Below, piece after piece: positions 40,624 to 48,860 of a stretch of DNA of 64,000 nucleotides (position 1 is the first letter of the stretch; every line of letters begins with the position of its first letter). The stretch comes from Clavibacter sp. VKM Ac-2873 (GTDB lineage: Bacteria > Actinomycetota > Actinomycetes > Actinomycetales > Microbacteriaceae). The stretch is taken from contig NZ_JADKRS010000001.1 of the NCBI RefSeq assembly GCF_015351075.1, positions 744,001 to 808,000 on the forward strand. The letters run 5' to 3'. Under the pieces are notes generated by a model that saw nothing but the letters and a program-made list of their open reading frames with translations, did no database searches and had not been told where the DNA came from. The translations under genes and the position numbers were made by a program.

Positions 40624-40863
40624 GTGAAGCTGTCCCGCATCGCCGCCGCCGCCACCGGCTTCCTGCGCACGTCGAAGGGCCAGGACGTCGGCCGCACGGC
40701 CATCGACAAGGTGTCCGGCATCGCCGACAGGGCCACCGGCAGCAAGCACGCCGACACGATCCAGAAGGCGCGCCAGGCCGCCGACGACCAGCTGCGGAAG
40801 CTCGGCCCCGACGGCGGTCGCGGCCAGGGCCACACGCCGCCCCCGACCCCGCCCCGCCCCTGA
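40624..40863 (+). CDS. MT0933/Rv0909-like antitoxin-family small protein
   Basis: A 79-residue helical protein whose central part (TAIDKVSGIADRATGSKHAD and TIQKARQAADDQLRKL) resembles the MT0933-like antitoxin family, in which Rv0909 is the antitoxin of Rv0910 in M. tuberculosis. The tail is Gly/Pro/His-rich. AGAGGAG lies 8 nt before the GTG start. No polyketide-cyclase-like toxin gene of the Rv0910 type follows. Instead a 2H phosphoesterase gene overlaps its stop. Family members are often orphan genes, so a toxin-antitoxin role is not shown. Confidence 0.68.
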   Translation: MKLSRIAAAATGFLRTSKGQDVGRTAIDKVSGIADRATGSKHADTIQKARQAADDQLRKLGPDGGRGQGHTPPPTPPRP

Positions 40864-41417
40864 GCGCCGGCAGCGTCGAGCTCACGCTGGACGCGGCGTC
40901 CGACGCCGCGGTCCGCGCATCCTGGCGCGCCCTCGCCGACGCCGGGCTGCCGAGCCTCGCCGACCACGCCGGGGAGACCAACCGCCCGCACGTCACGCTG
41001 CTCGCGGCCGACGGCCTCGACGGATCCGCGGACGACGCCGTGCGCCGGGTCGCCGCCTCCGCTCCCCTGCCGACGCTGCGGCTCGGCGGGCTCGTGGTGT
41101 TCGGCGTGCCGCCGCGCGGCCTCGTGCTCGCGCGGCAGGTGGTCGTCGACCGGCCGCTGCTCGACCTGCACGCGCGGATCCACGCGGCCGTCGACCCGGC
41201 GACCGACAGCCCGGACCCGGACGCCGCGCCCGTCGAGGTCGTCCCCCACACCCGCCCGGGCGCGTGGACGCCGCACGTCACCCTCGCCCTGCGGCTGACG
41301 ACCGAGCAGCTCGGCGCGGCGGTCGCGGCGCTCGGCCGCATCGACCCGCTCGACGCCCCGGCCGCGGGCCTCCGCCGCTGGGATCCGCGCAACCGCACCG
41401 TGACGGAGCTGGCGTGA
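40860..41417 (+). CDS. 2H phosphoesterase (2'-5' RNA ligase family), apparent CTG start
   Basis: About 185 residues with the two H-x-T/S-x motifs of the family: NRPHVTLLA near residue 40 and WTPHVTLAL near 142. Such proteins hydrolyse cyclic phosphodiesters or 2'-5' bonds of RNA. No ATG, GTG or TTG precedes the first beta strand (SVELTLDA). CTG 40860 overlaps the stop of the preceding gene as CTGA, mirroring the GTGA couplings seen elsewhere, and I take it as start. Reinitiation after the antitoxin-like gene is likely. Confidence 0.75.
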   Translation: MSAGSVELTLDAASDAAVRASWRALADAGLPSLADHAGETNRPHVTLLAADGLDGSADDAVRRVAASAPLPTLRLGGLVVFGVPPRGLVLARQVVVDRPLLDLHARIHAAVDPATDSPDPDAAPVEVVPHTRPGAWTPHVTLALRLTTEQLGAAVAALGRIDPLDAPAAGLRRWDPRNRTVTELA

Positions 41418-41505
41418 CCCGCGCGGCCCGGATCCTCACGGCCACCGCACGCACCCGCGCCACTAGCCTGGATGGAGCACGCCCTTGAGACGACGGAGGA
41501 GTCGC

Positions 41506-43539
41506 ATGCCGCGATCCGCGAGATTGCTGGGGGCCGCGCTCGCGCTCGGCCTGGCCGGGGCCCTGGTGCCCTCGATGGCGCAGGCGACGGAGCCGGTGCA
41601 GTTCGGCGGGGCCTCGATCCTCGACCCGGTCGGCGCCGTCACCTCCGCGCAGGAGCAGCAGATCCAGCAGGCGATCGACCAGCTTCAGCAGCAGACCGGG
41701 GTGACGCTCCACGTCGCGTACGTGGACACGTTCACCGGGGCGTCCGGCGCGAAGGCCTGGGGTCAGGAGACGAAGCAGGCCAACGGCTTCGGCAGCAGCG
41801 ACGCCCTGCTCGCCGTCGCGGTCGACGGCCGCGAGTACGCCTTCCCCGCCGGGCAGGTGTCCGGGGACCAGGAGTCGTTCGAGAACTCGGTCATCGTGCC
41901 CCACCTGAAGGCCGACGACTGGTCGGGGGCCGCCGTGGCGGCCGCGCAGGGCATGGAGTCGGTCGCACGCACGGGGAGCGTCGCCGACACCCGCACCACC
42001 CCGTCCGCCGGGAACGGGTCCGGCGTCGACTTCGGCCTCGTCCTCCTCTACGTGCTGGGCGCGATCCTCTTGGCCGCCGTGGTCACGACGCTCGTCGGGC
42101 GACGCAAGAAGAAGAAGGCCCTCGCGCAGAAGCGGCAGGCGGTGCTGGAGGAGATGCGCACCGCCGAGCAGCGCGCCGGCAGCATGCTCGTGCAGCTCGA
42201 CGACGCGCTCGAGACCAGCGAGCAGGAGGTGGGCTTCGCCGAGGCGGAGTTCGGATCCGGCGCGGTCGGCTCGTACAGAGAGGTGCTCGTGTCCGCGGGC
42301 GGCAAGGTCCGCGAGGCCTTCGCCCTCAAGCAGAAGCTCGACGACACGATCGAGGACACCGACGAGGAGCGCCGCACCTGGGCGGCCCGCATCGTCGACC
42401 TGTGCGAGGAGGCGCGGGCCGAGCTCGACGCCCAGGCCGAGTCGTTCGAGGAGCTGCGCGCGCTCGAGAAGAACGCGCCGCAGACCCTCGCCGCCATCGT
42501 CACCGACGCGGAGGCGCTGAAGACGCGGATCGAGCGGACGCAGGAGGCGGTGGACCTCCTCGGTCGCCGCTACGCCGGTCCGTCGATGACGACCGTCACC
42601 GGCAACGTCGACCAGGCCCGCTCGCTCCTCTCCTTCGCGACCGACACCGCGCAGGAGGCGGCCGAGGCGATCCGCGCGGGCGACAGCGTCTCCGCGGGCG
42701 AGATCGCGGTGAAGGTGCGCGCCGCGCAGCAGGCGGTCGGCCAGGCCGGCAAGCTCCTCGACGGCGTCGACCGCGTCTCGTCCGACCTCGAGCACGCGTC
42801 CACGCGCGTGCAGGAGGAGATCGCCGACGTCCGCAGCGACATCCAGGACGCCCGGGCCGCCCAGCGAGGCGGACGCATGCCGGAGCTGACCCGTCTGGTG
42901 GATGCGGCCGAGCAGGCCATCGCCGACGCGAAGCCGCTGCAGGGCCGGCTCGCGGATCCGCTCACGAGCGTCACGCTGCTGCAGGAGGCGGAGGCCCGGC
43001 TCGACGAGGCGCTCGCGCCCGTGCGTGAGCAGCAGGAGCAGGTGCAGCGCGCGATCGGCTACCTGCCCCGGGCGCTGTCGACGGCCGAGAGCCAGGTGGC
43101 GACCGCGCGCGACTTCATCTCCACGCGCCGCGGCGGCGTCGGCGAGGAGGCGCGCACGCGTCTCGCCCACGCGCAGCGCGCGCTCGACGACGCGCACGAG
43201 GCCGCCCCGCGGGATCCCGTGCGCGCCGTCGCCGCGTCGCAGGCCGCGACCTCGTACGCGGCGCAGGCCATCGAGGCCGCGCAGCGCGACCTCGACCAGG
43301 GCGGAGGATACGGCGGCTACGGCGGCGGCATGATGGGCGGCCGCGGCGGCGGCGACGCGTTCGGCGGCGCGATCATGGGCGGCATCATCGGCGGCCTGCT
43401 GAGCGGCGGCGGTGGAGGCGGCGGCTGGGGTGGTGGCGGCGGCTTCGGCGGCGGCGGCAGCTTCGGCGGCGGGGGCGGCGGCTTCGGTGGCGGCGGTGGC
43501 GGCGGCTTCGGCGGGGGCGGCGGAGGCGGCAGCTTCTAG
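41506..43539 (+). CDS. TPM-domain membrane protein with long coiled coil and glycine-rich tail
   Basis: 677 residues. A signal peptide (ARLLGAALALGLAGALVPSMAQA) is followed by an extracytoplasmic TPM domain (residues ~35-150: DPVGAVTSAQEQQIQQAIDQ, ALLAVAVDGREYAFPAG), a membrane helix (VLLYVLGAILLAAVVTTLVG, ~176-195), a basic RRKKKK stop, about 400 residues of cytoplasmic coiled coil, and a tail of about 70 residues made almost only of Gly with Phe/Trp/Ser. GGAGGAG lies 5 nt before ATG 41506. PspA follows, so a membrane-stress role is plausible. Confidence 0.85.
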   Translation: MPRSARLLGAALALGLAGALVPSMAQATEPVQFGGASILDPVGAVTSAQEQQIQQAIDQLQQQTGVTLHVAYVDTFTGASGAKAWGQETKQANGFGSSDALLAVAVDGREYAFPAGQVSGDQESFENSVIVPHLKADDWSGAAVAAAQGMESVARTGSVADTRTTPSAGNGSGVDFGLVLLYVLGAILLAAVVTTLVGRRKKKKALAQKRQAVLEEMRTAEQRAGSMLVQLDDALETSEQEVGFAEAEFGSGAVGSYREVLVSAGGKVREAFALKQKLDDTIEDTDEERRTWAARIVDLCEEARAELDAQAESFEELRALEKNAPQTLAAIVTDAEALKTRIERTQEAVDLLGRRYAGPSMTTVTGNVDQARSLLSFATDTAQEAAEAIRAGDSVSAGEIAVKVRAAQQAVGQAGKLLDGVDRVSSDLEHASTRVQEEIADVRSDIQDARAAQRGGRMPELTRLVDAAEQAIADAKPLQGRLADPLTSVTLLQEAEARLDEALAPVREQQEQVQRAIGYLPRALSTAESQVATARDFISTRRGGVGEEARTRLAHAQRALDDAHEAAPRDPVRAVAASQAATSYAAQAIEAAQRDLDQGGGYGGYGGGMMGGRGGGDAFGGAIMGGIIGGLLSGGGGGGGWGGGGGFGGGGSFGGGGGGFGGGGGGGFGGGGGGGSF

Positions 43540-43650
43540 CGGCCCGATGCCCCACCCGCGTCACGCGGACGACCAGCAGGACGACGAGAACGAGAGCGAC
43601 CCATGATCAACCCATTCCGACGAAGCACCAGACGAGAAGGAGCAGCACCC

Positions 43651-44394
43651 ATGTCCAAGCAGTCCATCCTCGGCCGCATCACGCAGCTCGCGAAGGCCAA
43701 CATCAACAACCTCATCGACCAGGCCGAGGACCCGCAGCTCATGCTGGACCAGATGGTCCGCGACTACACGGAGAGCATCCGCGAGGCCGAGAGCGCCGTC
43801 GCCCAGACCATCGGCAACCTCCGGATGATCGAGGACGACCACCGCGAGGACGTCCAGGCCGCGGGCGACTGGGGACGCAAGGCCCTCGCCGCGAGCCAGA
43901 AGGCGGACGAGTACCGGAACGCCGGCAACACCCCCAACGCCGACAAGTTCGACGCGCTCGCCCGCGTCGCGCTGCAGCGCCAGATGCAGTCGGAGAGCGA
44001 GGCGAAGGGCGCCGAGCCCACCATCGCGTCGCAGACCGAGGTGGTCGAGAAGCTCAAGCAGGGCCTCGACACGATGCGCGGCAAGCTCCAGCAGCTGTCG
44101 TCGAAGCGCGACGAGCTGAACGCCCGCCAGAAGACCGTGCAGGCGCAGTCGCAGGTCCAGGACGCGATGAAGAGCATCGACATCATGGACCCGACCAGTG
44201 AGGTCAGCCGCTTCGAGCAGAAGATCCGCCGCGAGGAGGCCCGCGTGCGCGGCGCCGAGGAGCTGCAGGCCTCGAGCCTCGACGCGCAGTTCGAGGAGCT
44301 CGAGGACCTCGGCGAGCTGACCGAGGTCGAGGCGCGCCTCGCCGCGCTCAAGTCCGGCGGATCCACGCCCAAGCAGGTCACCTCCGGCGAGTAG
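43651..44394 (+). CDS. pspA: PspA/IM30-family phage shock protein
   Basis: A 247-residue, almost wholly helical protein of the PspA/Vipp1 family, which polymerises on damaged membranes. It has the amphipathic N-terminal helix (SILGRITQLAKANINNLIDQAEDP), the DYTESIREAESAVAQ region, long coiled coil and C-terminal LDAQFEELEDLGELTEVEARLAAL region (quoted in part). AAGGAG precedes ATG 43651; an in-frame ATG at 43603 lacks such a site. It lies 111 bases after the TPM protein and is ended by a clear hairpin. Confidence 0.9.
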   Translation: MSKQSILGRITQLAKANINNLIDQAEDPQLMLDQMVRDYTESIREAESAVAQTIGNLRMIEDDHREDVQAAGDWGRKALAASQKADEYRNAGNTPNADKFDALARVALQRQMQSESEAKGAEPTIASQTEVVEKLKQGLDTMRGKLQQLSSKRDELNARQKTVQAQSQVQDAMKSIDIMDPTSEVSRFEQKIRREEARVRGAEELQASSLDAQFEELEDLGELTEVEARLAALKSGGSTPKQVTSGE

Positions 44395-44410
44395 CCCCCG
44401 ACCGGATCCA

Positions 44411-44438
44411 CGGGCGCCGTCCTCCGGGGCGGCGCCCG
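44411..44438 (+). terminator. Terminator after pspA
   Basis: CGGGCGCCG (44411-44419) and CGGCGCCCG (44430-44438) form a perfect 9-bp stem, followed by TCGTCGT, 17 bases past the pspA stop. Confidence 0.65.
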
Positions 44439-44488
44439 TCGTCGTGCCGGCGGGGAATTCCGCCCCCGTGGATCCGGTTCCCCTCAGC

Positions 44489-45139
44489 ATGACCAACATC
44501 GGAATCATCGGCGCCGGACTCATCGGCAGCCAGCTCGCCCGCCTCTTCACCTCCACCGGCCACGACGTGGTGATCGCCAACTCCCGCGGCCCCGAGACCC
44601 TCACCGACCTGATCGACGAGCTGGGCGAGCACGCCCGCGCCGCCACGGTCCAGGAGGTCGCGGAGGCCGGCGAGATCGTCGTCGTCACCATCCCGCTGAA
44701 GAACATCGACAGCGTCCCGGTCGCGCCCCTCGCGGGCAAGGTCGTGATCGACACCGACAACTACTACCCGGAGCGCGACGGCCACATCGCCGAGCTCGAC
44801 GACGAGACCACGACGACCGCGGAGATGCTGCAGCGGCACCTGCCCGAGTCGAAGGTCGTCAAGGCGTTCAACCACATCTACGCCGCCGACCTCACCACCG
44901 ACGGCACCCCCGCCGGCACGCCGGACCGCCGCGCTCTCGTGATCGCGGGCGACGACGCCGAGGCGAAGGCGACCGTCACCGCGATCCTCGACTCCTTCGG
45001 CTTCGACGCCGTCGACGCGGGACCGCTCGCGGAGGGATGGCGCATCCAGCGCGACACCCCCGGCTACGGCCCGAAGCTCGACGCCGCGGGCCTCCGCGCC
45101 GCGCTCGCCGAGGCGAAGCGCTACCGCGACATGGAGTGA
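44489..45139 (+). CDS. NADPH-dependent F420-reductase-like oxidoreductase
   Basis: A 216-residue Rossmann protein of the COG2085 group (F420H2:NADP oxidoreductase-like): IGIIGAGLIGSQLARLF at the N terminus, ANSRGPETL after the second strand, VVVTIPLKNI, DTDNYYPERDG and VKAFNHIYA. Family proteins reduce F420 or other acceptors; which one is open here. A short CCCTCAGC region precedes the ATG rather than a strong ribosome binding site. A 13-bp hairpin terminates it. Confidence 0.82.
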   Translation: MTNIGIIGAGLIGSQLARLFTSTGHDVVIANSRGPETLTDLIDELGEHARAATVQEVAEAGEIVVVTIPLKNIDSVPVAPLAGKVVIDTDNYYPERDGHIAELDDETTTTAEMLQRHLPESKVVKAFNHIYAADLTTDGTPAGTPDRRALVIAGDDAEAKATVTAILDSFGFDAVDAGPLAEGWRIQRDTPGYGPKLDAAGLRAALAEAKRYRDME

Positions 45140-45158
45140 CCCCGCTCCTCCCCATGAC

Positions 45159-45198
45159 GATGCCCGCCCTGCCCGCTACCACGGCCAGGGCGGGCATC
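45159..45198 (+). terminator. Terminator after the oxidoreductase gene
   Basis: Perfect 13-bp arms GATGCCCGCCCTG (45159-45171) and CAGGGCGGGCATC (45186-45198) around a 14-base loop, 20 bases past the stop. Confidence 0.75.
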
Positions 45199-45230
45199 GC
45201 CATGTCCGCCCGCCCACGCGATACTGGGGT

Positions 45231-46073
45231 GTGCCCGCCTCCTTCGTCGTCGTCCCCCAATGGCAGGGCTCGGGCTCGTCCCGCGCCATGAGGCTCGCGG
45301 ACGGGGCCGAGGCGATACGCGGCGACCTGCCGGCGTCGGCCACGCACGTCGTCGACGTGCCCGTCGAGGCGGGCGAGTCGCTCGGCACGGGAGTGCTCCG
45401 GTACGCGTCGCTGCTCGCGGTGCGCACCCGCCAGGAGGCGGCGCTGCAGGCGGCGTCCGGATCCGGGGCGTCGCCCGTCGTCACCATCGGCGGCGACTGC
45501 GGGGTGGAGATCGCGTCCATCGGGCACGCGGCCGCCGCGCATCCCGGGCTCGCGGTCGTCTGGCTCGACGCGCACGCCGACCTCAACTCCCCCGCGTCGT
45601 CGCCGAGCGGCGCATTCCACGGCATGGTGCTGCGCGCCGTCATCGGCGAGGGCGTCGACGGGCTCGAGCTGCCCGCGGGCGCCGTCACCGCCGACCGCGT
45701 CGTGCTCGCGGGCGTGCGCGCCCTCGACGACGCCGAGAGCGACCTCGTGGACGCGCGCGGCATCGCGCTCGTCGGCGCCGACGCGGTGACGCCCGAGGCG
45801 CTCGTGGCGGCGGTCGCCGCGACGGGCGCCACCGACGTGTACGTCCACGTCGACCTCGACGTGCTCGACCCGGGCGGCATGTCCGGCGTCGGCCACCCGG
45901 AGCCGTTCGGGCTCGACGTGCAGGCCGTCACCGAGTCGATCAAGGCGCTGCGGCGGTCGTTCGGGCTGGCGGGCGCCGGGATCACCGAGTTCGCGCCCTC
46001 CTCGCCCGCGGCCGCCGTGGACGACATGGGCACCATCCTGCGGATCATCGGGGCGCTGACCGGGCCCGTGTGA
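45231..46073 (+). CDS. Arginase/agmatinase-family ureohydrolase
   Basis: A 280-residue binuclear Mn hydrolase. Metal-binding motifs are TIGGDCGVEIAS near residue 85, WLDAHADLNSP near 112, and VYVHVDLDVLDPGG near 205; SGAFHGMVLRA supplies the substrate loop. It would hydrolyse a guanidino compound to urea or formamide; whether arginine, agmatine or formiminoglutamate cannot be told. GTG 45231 follows a GATACT -10-like box by 5 nt, with no ribosome binding site, so a leaderless transcript is likely. Confidence 0.87.
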   Translation: MPASFVVVPQWQGSGSSRAMRLADGAEAIRGDLPASATHVVDVPVEAGESLGTGVLRYASLLAVRTRQEAALQAASGSGASPVVTIGGDCGVEIASIGHAAAAHPGLAVVWLDAHADLNSPASSPSGAFHGMVLRAVIGEGVDGLELPAGAVTADRVVLAGVRALDDAESDLVDARGIALVGADAVTPEALVAAVAATGATDVYVHVDLDVLDPGGMSGVGHPEPFGLDVQAVTESIKALRRSFGLAGAGITEFAPSSPAAAVDDMGTILRIIGALTGPV

Positions 46074-46140
46074 CCCGACCGGGAGGTCGCGCCGCCCGCC
46101 CGCCCCTGCGAGGCTGGGCGGACGACCGAAGGAGGCCGCC

Positions 46141-46980
46141 GTGAGCGACGACGCCCGCACCGCATCCCCCGCAGACCCGCGTGCCGACGACGCGCCCCGG
46201 GTGCGCGTCGAGCGCCGCGGGCACCTGCTGCTCATCGGCCTCGACCGGCCCGCCAAGCGCAACGCCGCCGACATGCGGATGCTCCGGGAGCTCGCGAGCG
46301 CGTACGGCCTGCTCGACCGGGACCCCGAGCTGCGGGTCGGCGTGGTGCACGCCATCGGCGACCACTTCACGGGCGGGCTCGACCTCGCGGACGTCGCCCC
46401 GCACATCGGCCGGGGGCCCGGCGGCGGCCTCGACACCGTGCCGGACGACGGGGTCGACCCGTGGCGGATGACGGGCGACGGCGTCGGGAAGCCCGTGGTC
46501 CTGGCGGTGCAGGGCACGTGCCTCACGCTCGGCATCGAGCTGGCCCTCGCGAGCGACGTCGTGGTGGCTGCGGCCGGCACGCGGTTCGGGCAGATCGAGG
46601 TCGCGCGCGGGATCCTGCCCTTCGGCGGCGCGACCCTGCGCTTCCCCGCGGCCGCGGGCTGGGGCGACGCCATGCGCTGGATCCTCACGGGCGACCTCTT
46701 CGACGCGGAGGAGGCCAGGCGGATGCGCGTCGTGCAGCTCGTCGTGCCGGACGGCGAGCAGCTGGAGGCCGCGATCGCGATCGCCGAGCGCATCGCCGCG
46801 CAGGCCCCGCTCGCCGTGCAGGCGGCCCTCCGCAACGCCCGTGCCGCGCTGCGCGACGGGACCGGGGCGGCGGCGGCCGCGCTGCCCGCGGAGCTCGTGC
46901 GGCTGGCCGGATCCGAGGACGCGGCGCGCGGGATGCGGGCCGCTGCGGAGCGCCGGCCCGCGGACTTCGTCGGGCGCTGA
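46141..46980 (+). CDS. Crotonase/enoyl-CoA hydratase-family protein
   Basis: 279 residues with the crotonase fold. RPAKRNAADMRMLREL, the oxyanion-hole motif HFTGGLDLADVAP near residue 80 and GTCLTLGIELALASD near 125 are clear. The usual catalytic Glu pair is not evident at this second site (IELALASDVVVAA keeps one Glu), so the reaction could be other than hydration. AAGGAGG precedes the GTG start. It lies 67 bases after the arginase gene and may be cotranscribed. Confidence 0.83.
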   Translation: MSDDARTASPADPRADDAPRVRVERRGHLLLIGLDRPAKRNAADMRMLRELASAYGLLDRDPELRVGVVHAIGDHFTGGLDLADVAPHIGRGPGGGLDTVPDDGVDPWRMTGDGVGKPVVLAVQGTCLTLGIELALASDVVVAAAGTRFGQIEVARGILPFGGATLRFPAAAGWGDAMRWILTGDLFDAEEARRMRVVQLVVPDGEQLEAAIAIAERIAAQAPLAVQAALRNARAALRDGTGAAAAALPAELVRLAGSEDAARGMRAAAERRPADFVGR

Positions 46981-47021
46981 TCCGTCGACCGAACCCGCCG
47001 GGCCGATGCCCGGTGGGCCGG

Positions 47022-47027
47022 GCGTAG
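47022..47027 (+). promoter_or_regulatory. -10 box of the flavoprotein gene
   Basis: A TAGGGT hexamer, placed to within a few bases, sits about 7 nt before ATG 47038. The gene lacks a ribosome binding site. Confidence 0.4.
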
Positions 47028-47037
47028 GGTCGGCAGC

Positions 47038-48471
47038 ATGACCTCCTACGACCTCATCGTCATCGGTGCCGGCCCCGTCGGCGAGAACGTGGCCGACCGC
47101 GCGAAGCAGGGCGGGCTCTCCGTGCTCGTCGTCGAGTCCGAGCTCGTGGGAGGCGAGTGCTCCTACTGGGCGTGCATGCCCAGCAAGGCGCTCCTCCGCT
47201 CGGGCAGCGCCCTCCGCGCGGCCCGCGCCGTGGCCGGCTCGACGGAGGCCGTCACGGGCGACCTCGACGTCGCCGCGGTGCTGGAGCGCCGCGACTCCTT
47301 CACCAGCTCCTGGGACGACCAGGGCCAGGTGAGCTGGCTCGAGGGCATCGGCATCGACCTGGCGCGCGGCCACGGCCGCATCTCCGGGCCGCGCCGCGTC
47401 ACGGTCACCGCGCCCGACGGATCCGTCACCGAGCACGAGGCGACGCACGCGGTCGCGGTCTCCACCGGCACCGCCGCGCTCCTCCCCGACATCCCGGGCC
47501 TCGCCGAGGCGCGGCCGTGGACGAGCCGCGAGGCCACGAGCGTGGAGGTCGTGCCGACCTCCCTCGTCGTCATCGGAGGAGGCGTGGTCGCGGCCGAGAT
47601 GGCCACGGCGTTCGCGTCGCTCGGCAGCGCCGTCACGATCGTCGCCCGCAGCGGCCTGCTCACCGGGCAGGAGCCGTTCGCGGGCGAGCTCGTCGCCGGC
47701 AGCCTGCGCGACATGGGCGTCGACGTGCGCCTCGGCGCCTCGCCCTCCCGCGTGGCCCGCGACGGCGACGAGGTCACCGTGGAGCTGTCTGACGGATCCA
47801 CCGTCACGGCCGCCGAGGTGCTCGTCGCCACCGGCCGGACGCCGCGCACCGAGGACCTGGGGCTCGACACCGTCGGCCTCGAGGCCGGCGCCTACCTCGA
47901 CGTGGACGACACGATGCTCGTCACGGGCGAGGTCAACGCGGAGACGCCGTGGCTGTACGCCGTCGGCGACGTCAACCACCGCGCGCTCCTCACCCACCAG
48001 GGCAAGTACCAGGCGCGGGCGGCCGGCGAGGTCATCGCCGCGCGCGCGACCGGCGGCACCGTCGACGACTCCCCCTGGGGCGTGCACGTCGCGACCGCCG
48101 ACCACCGCGCCGTCCCGCAGGTCACGTTCACCGACCCGGAGGTCGCGAGCGTCGGCCTCACCGCGAAGGCCGCGGAGGACGCCGGGATCCGCGCGCGCGT
48201 CGTCGACTACGACCTCGGATCCGTCGCGGGCGCGAGCCTGCACGCGGACGGGTACGCCGGGAAGGCGCGCATGGTCGTCGACGAGGACCGGGGCGTGATC
48301 GTCGGCGTCACCTTCGTCGGCCCGGACGTGGCCGAGCTGCTGCACTCCGCCACCATCGCGGTCGTCGGCGAGGTGCCGCTCACGCGCCTCTGGCACGCGG
48401 TGCCCTCGTATCCCACCATCAGCGAGGTGTGGCTGCGCCTGCTCGAGACGTACGGGCGGCCGACCGCGTGA
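47038..48471 (+). CDS. Flavoprotein disulfide-reductase-family protein (Lpd-like), catalytic His absent
   Basis: 477 residues: FAD motif LIVIGAGPVGENVADRA, redox-disulfide region VGGECSYWACMPSKALL with two Cys spaced C-x4-C, NAD(P) motif VVIGGGVVAAEMATAFASLG, second FAD motif LYAVGDVNH and a dimerisation domain. The family's catalytic dyad H-P-T-x-x-E at the C terminus reads SYPTISE, so Tyr replaces His. The enzyme is therefore unlikely to be dihydrolipoamide dehydrogenase, and a quinone or other reductase is possible. Its stop overlaps the next gene (GTGA). Confidence 0.87.
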   Translation: MTSYDLIVIGAGPVGENVADRAKQGGLSVLVVESELVGGECSYWACMPSKALLRSGSALRAARAVAGSTEAVTGDLDVAAVLERRDSFTSSWDDQGQVSWLEGIGIDLARGHGRISGPRRVTVTAPDGSVTEHEATHAVAVSTGTAALLPDIPGLAEARPWTSREATSVEVVPTSLVVIGGGVVAAEMATAFASLGSAVTIVARSGLLTGQEPFAGELVAGSLRDMGVDVRLGASPSRVARDGDEVTVELSDGSTVTAAEVLVATGRTPRTEDLGLDTVGLEAGAYLDVDDTMLVTGEVNAETPWLYAVGDVNHRALLTHQGKYQARAAGEVIAARATGGTVDDSPWGVHVATADHRAVPQVTFTDPEVASVGLTAKAAEDAGIRARVVDYDLGSVAGASLHADGYAGKARMVVDEDRGVIVGVTFVGPDVAELLHSATIAVVGEVPLTRLWHAVPSYPTISEVWLRLLETYGRPTA

Positions 48472-48860
48472 TCCGGTCCGGCCTCGGCGCCGTGGCGGGG
48501 ACCGTGCGCGGGATCGTGCTCGACTCGCCGCTCTCCCGGGCGGGCAGCGGCGTCGCCACCGCGGTGGCCCTCGCCATCGGCCTGCCCCTCAGCACGGGCG
48601 AGGTGCGCCGCCACGGCGACCTCATCGTCCTCCAGGGCCTGCCCGCGTGGGCGTTCGGCCGCGGCGGCACGTGCGTCGGCCGCGTCTACCTCACGCGCGA
48701 CAACGCGGGGCCCGCTGTGCTCGAGCACGAGGCCGTGCACGTCGTGCAGTGGCGTCGCTACGGCCTGCTGATGCCGCTGCTCTACTGGTGGGCGGGGCGG
48801 GATCCGCTGCGCAACCGGTTCGAGGTCGAGGCGGGCCTGGAGAAGGGCGGCTACCGGTGA
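48468..48860 (+). CDS. Small HExxH-motif protein of unknown function
   Basis: 130 residues starting at GTG inside the previous stop. The segment VLEHEAVHVVQWRRYG carries HEAVH, the HExxH zinc-protease signature, followed 30 residues later by FEVEAGLEKGGY, where a Glu could be the third ligand. A hydrophobic stretch (LMPLLYWWAG) lies between. This layout resembles minimal gluzincin-like domains such as DUF4157, but no family is certain. Coupling on both sides (GTGA twice) ties it to the flavoprotein and the SDR. Confidence 0.7.
   Translation: MIRSGLGAVAGTVRGIVLDSPLSRAGSGVATAVALAIGLPLSTGEVRRHGDLIVLQGLPAWAFGRGGTCVGRVYLTRDNAGPAVLEHEAVHVVQWRRYGLLMPLLYWWAGRDPLRNRFEVEAGLEKGGYR

Noticed and set aside
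39952-40863. Open frame translating to a peptide with CPQEDSNLRP
   Set aside because: This peptide is the translation of the tRNA-Arg region in the wrong strand and is a well-known false protein.
43300-43539. Imperfect GGCGGC repeats resembling a microsatellite
   Set aside because: They encode the glycine-rich tail of the TPM protein in frame and need no separate explanation.
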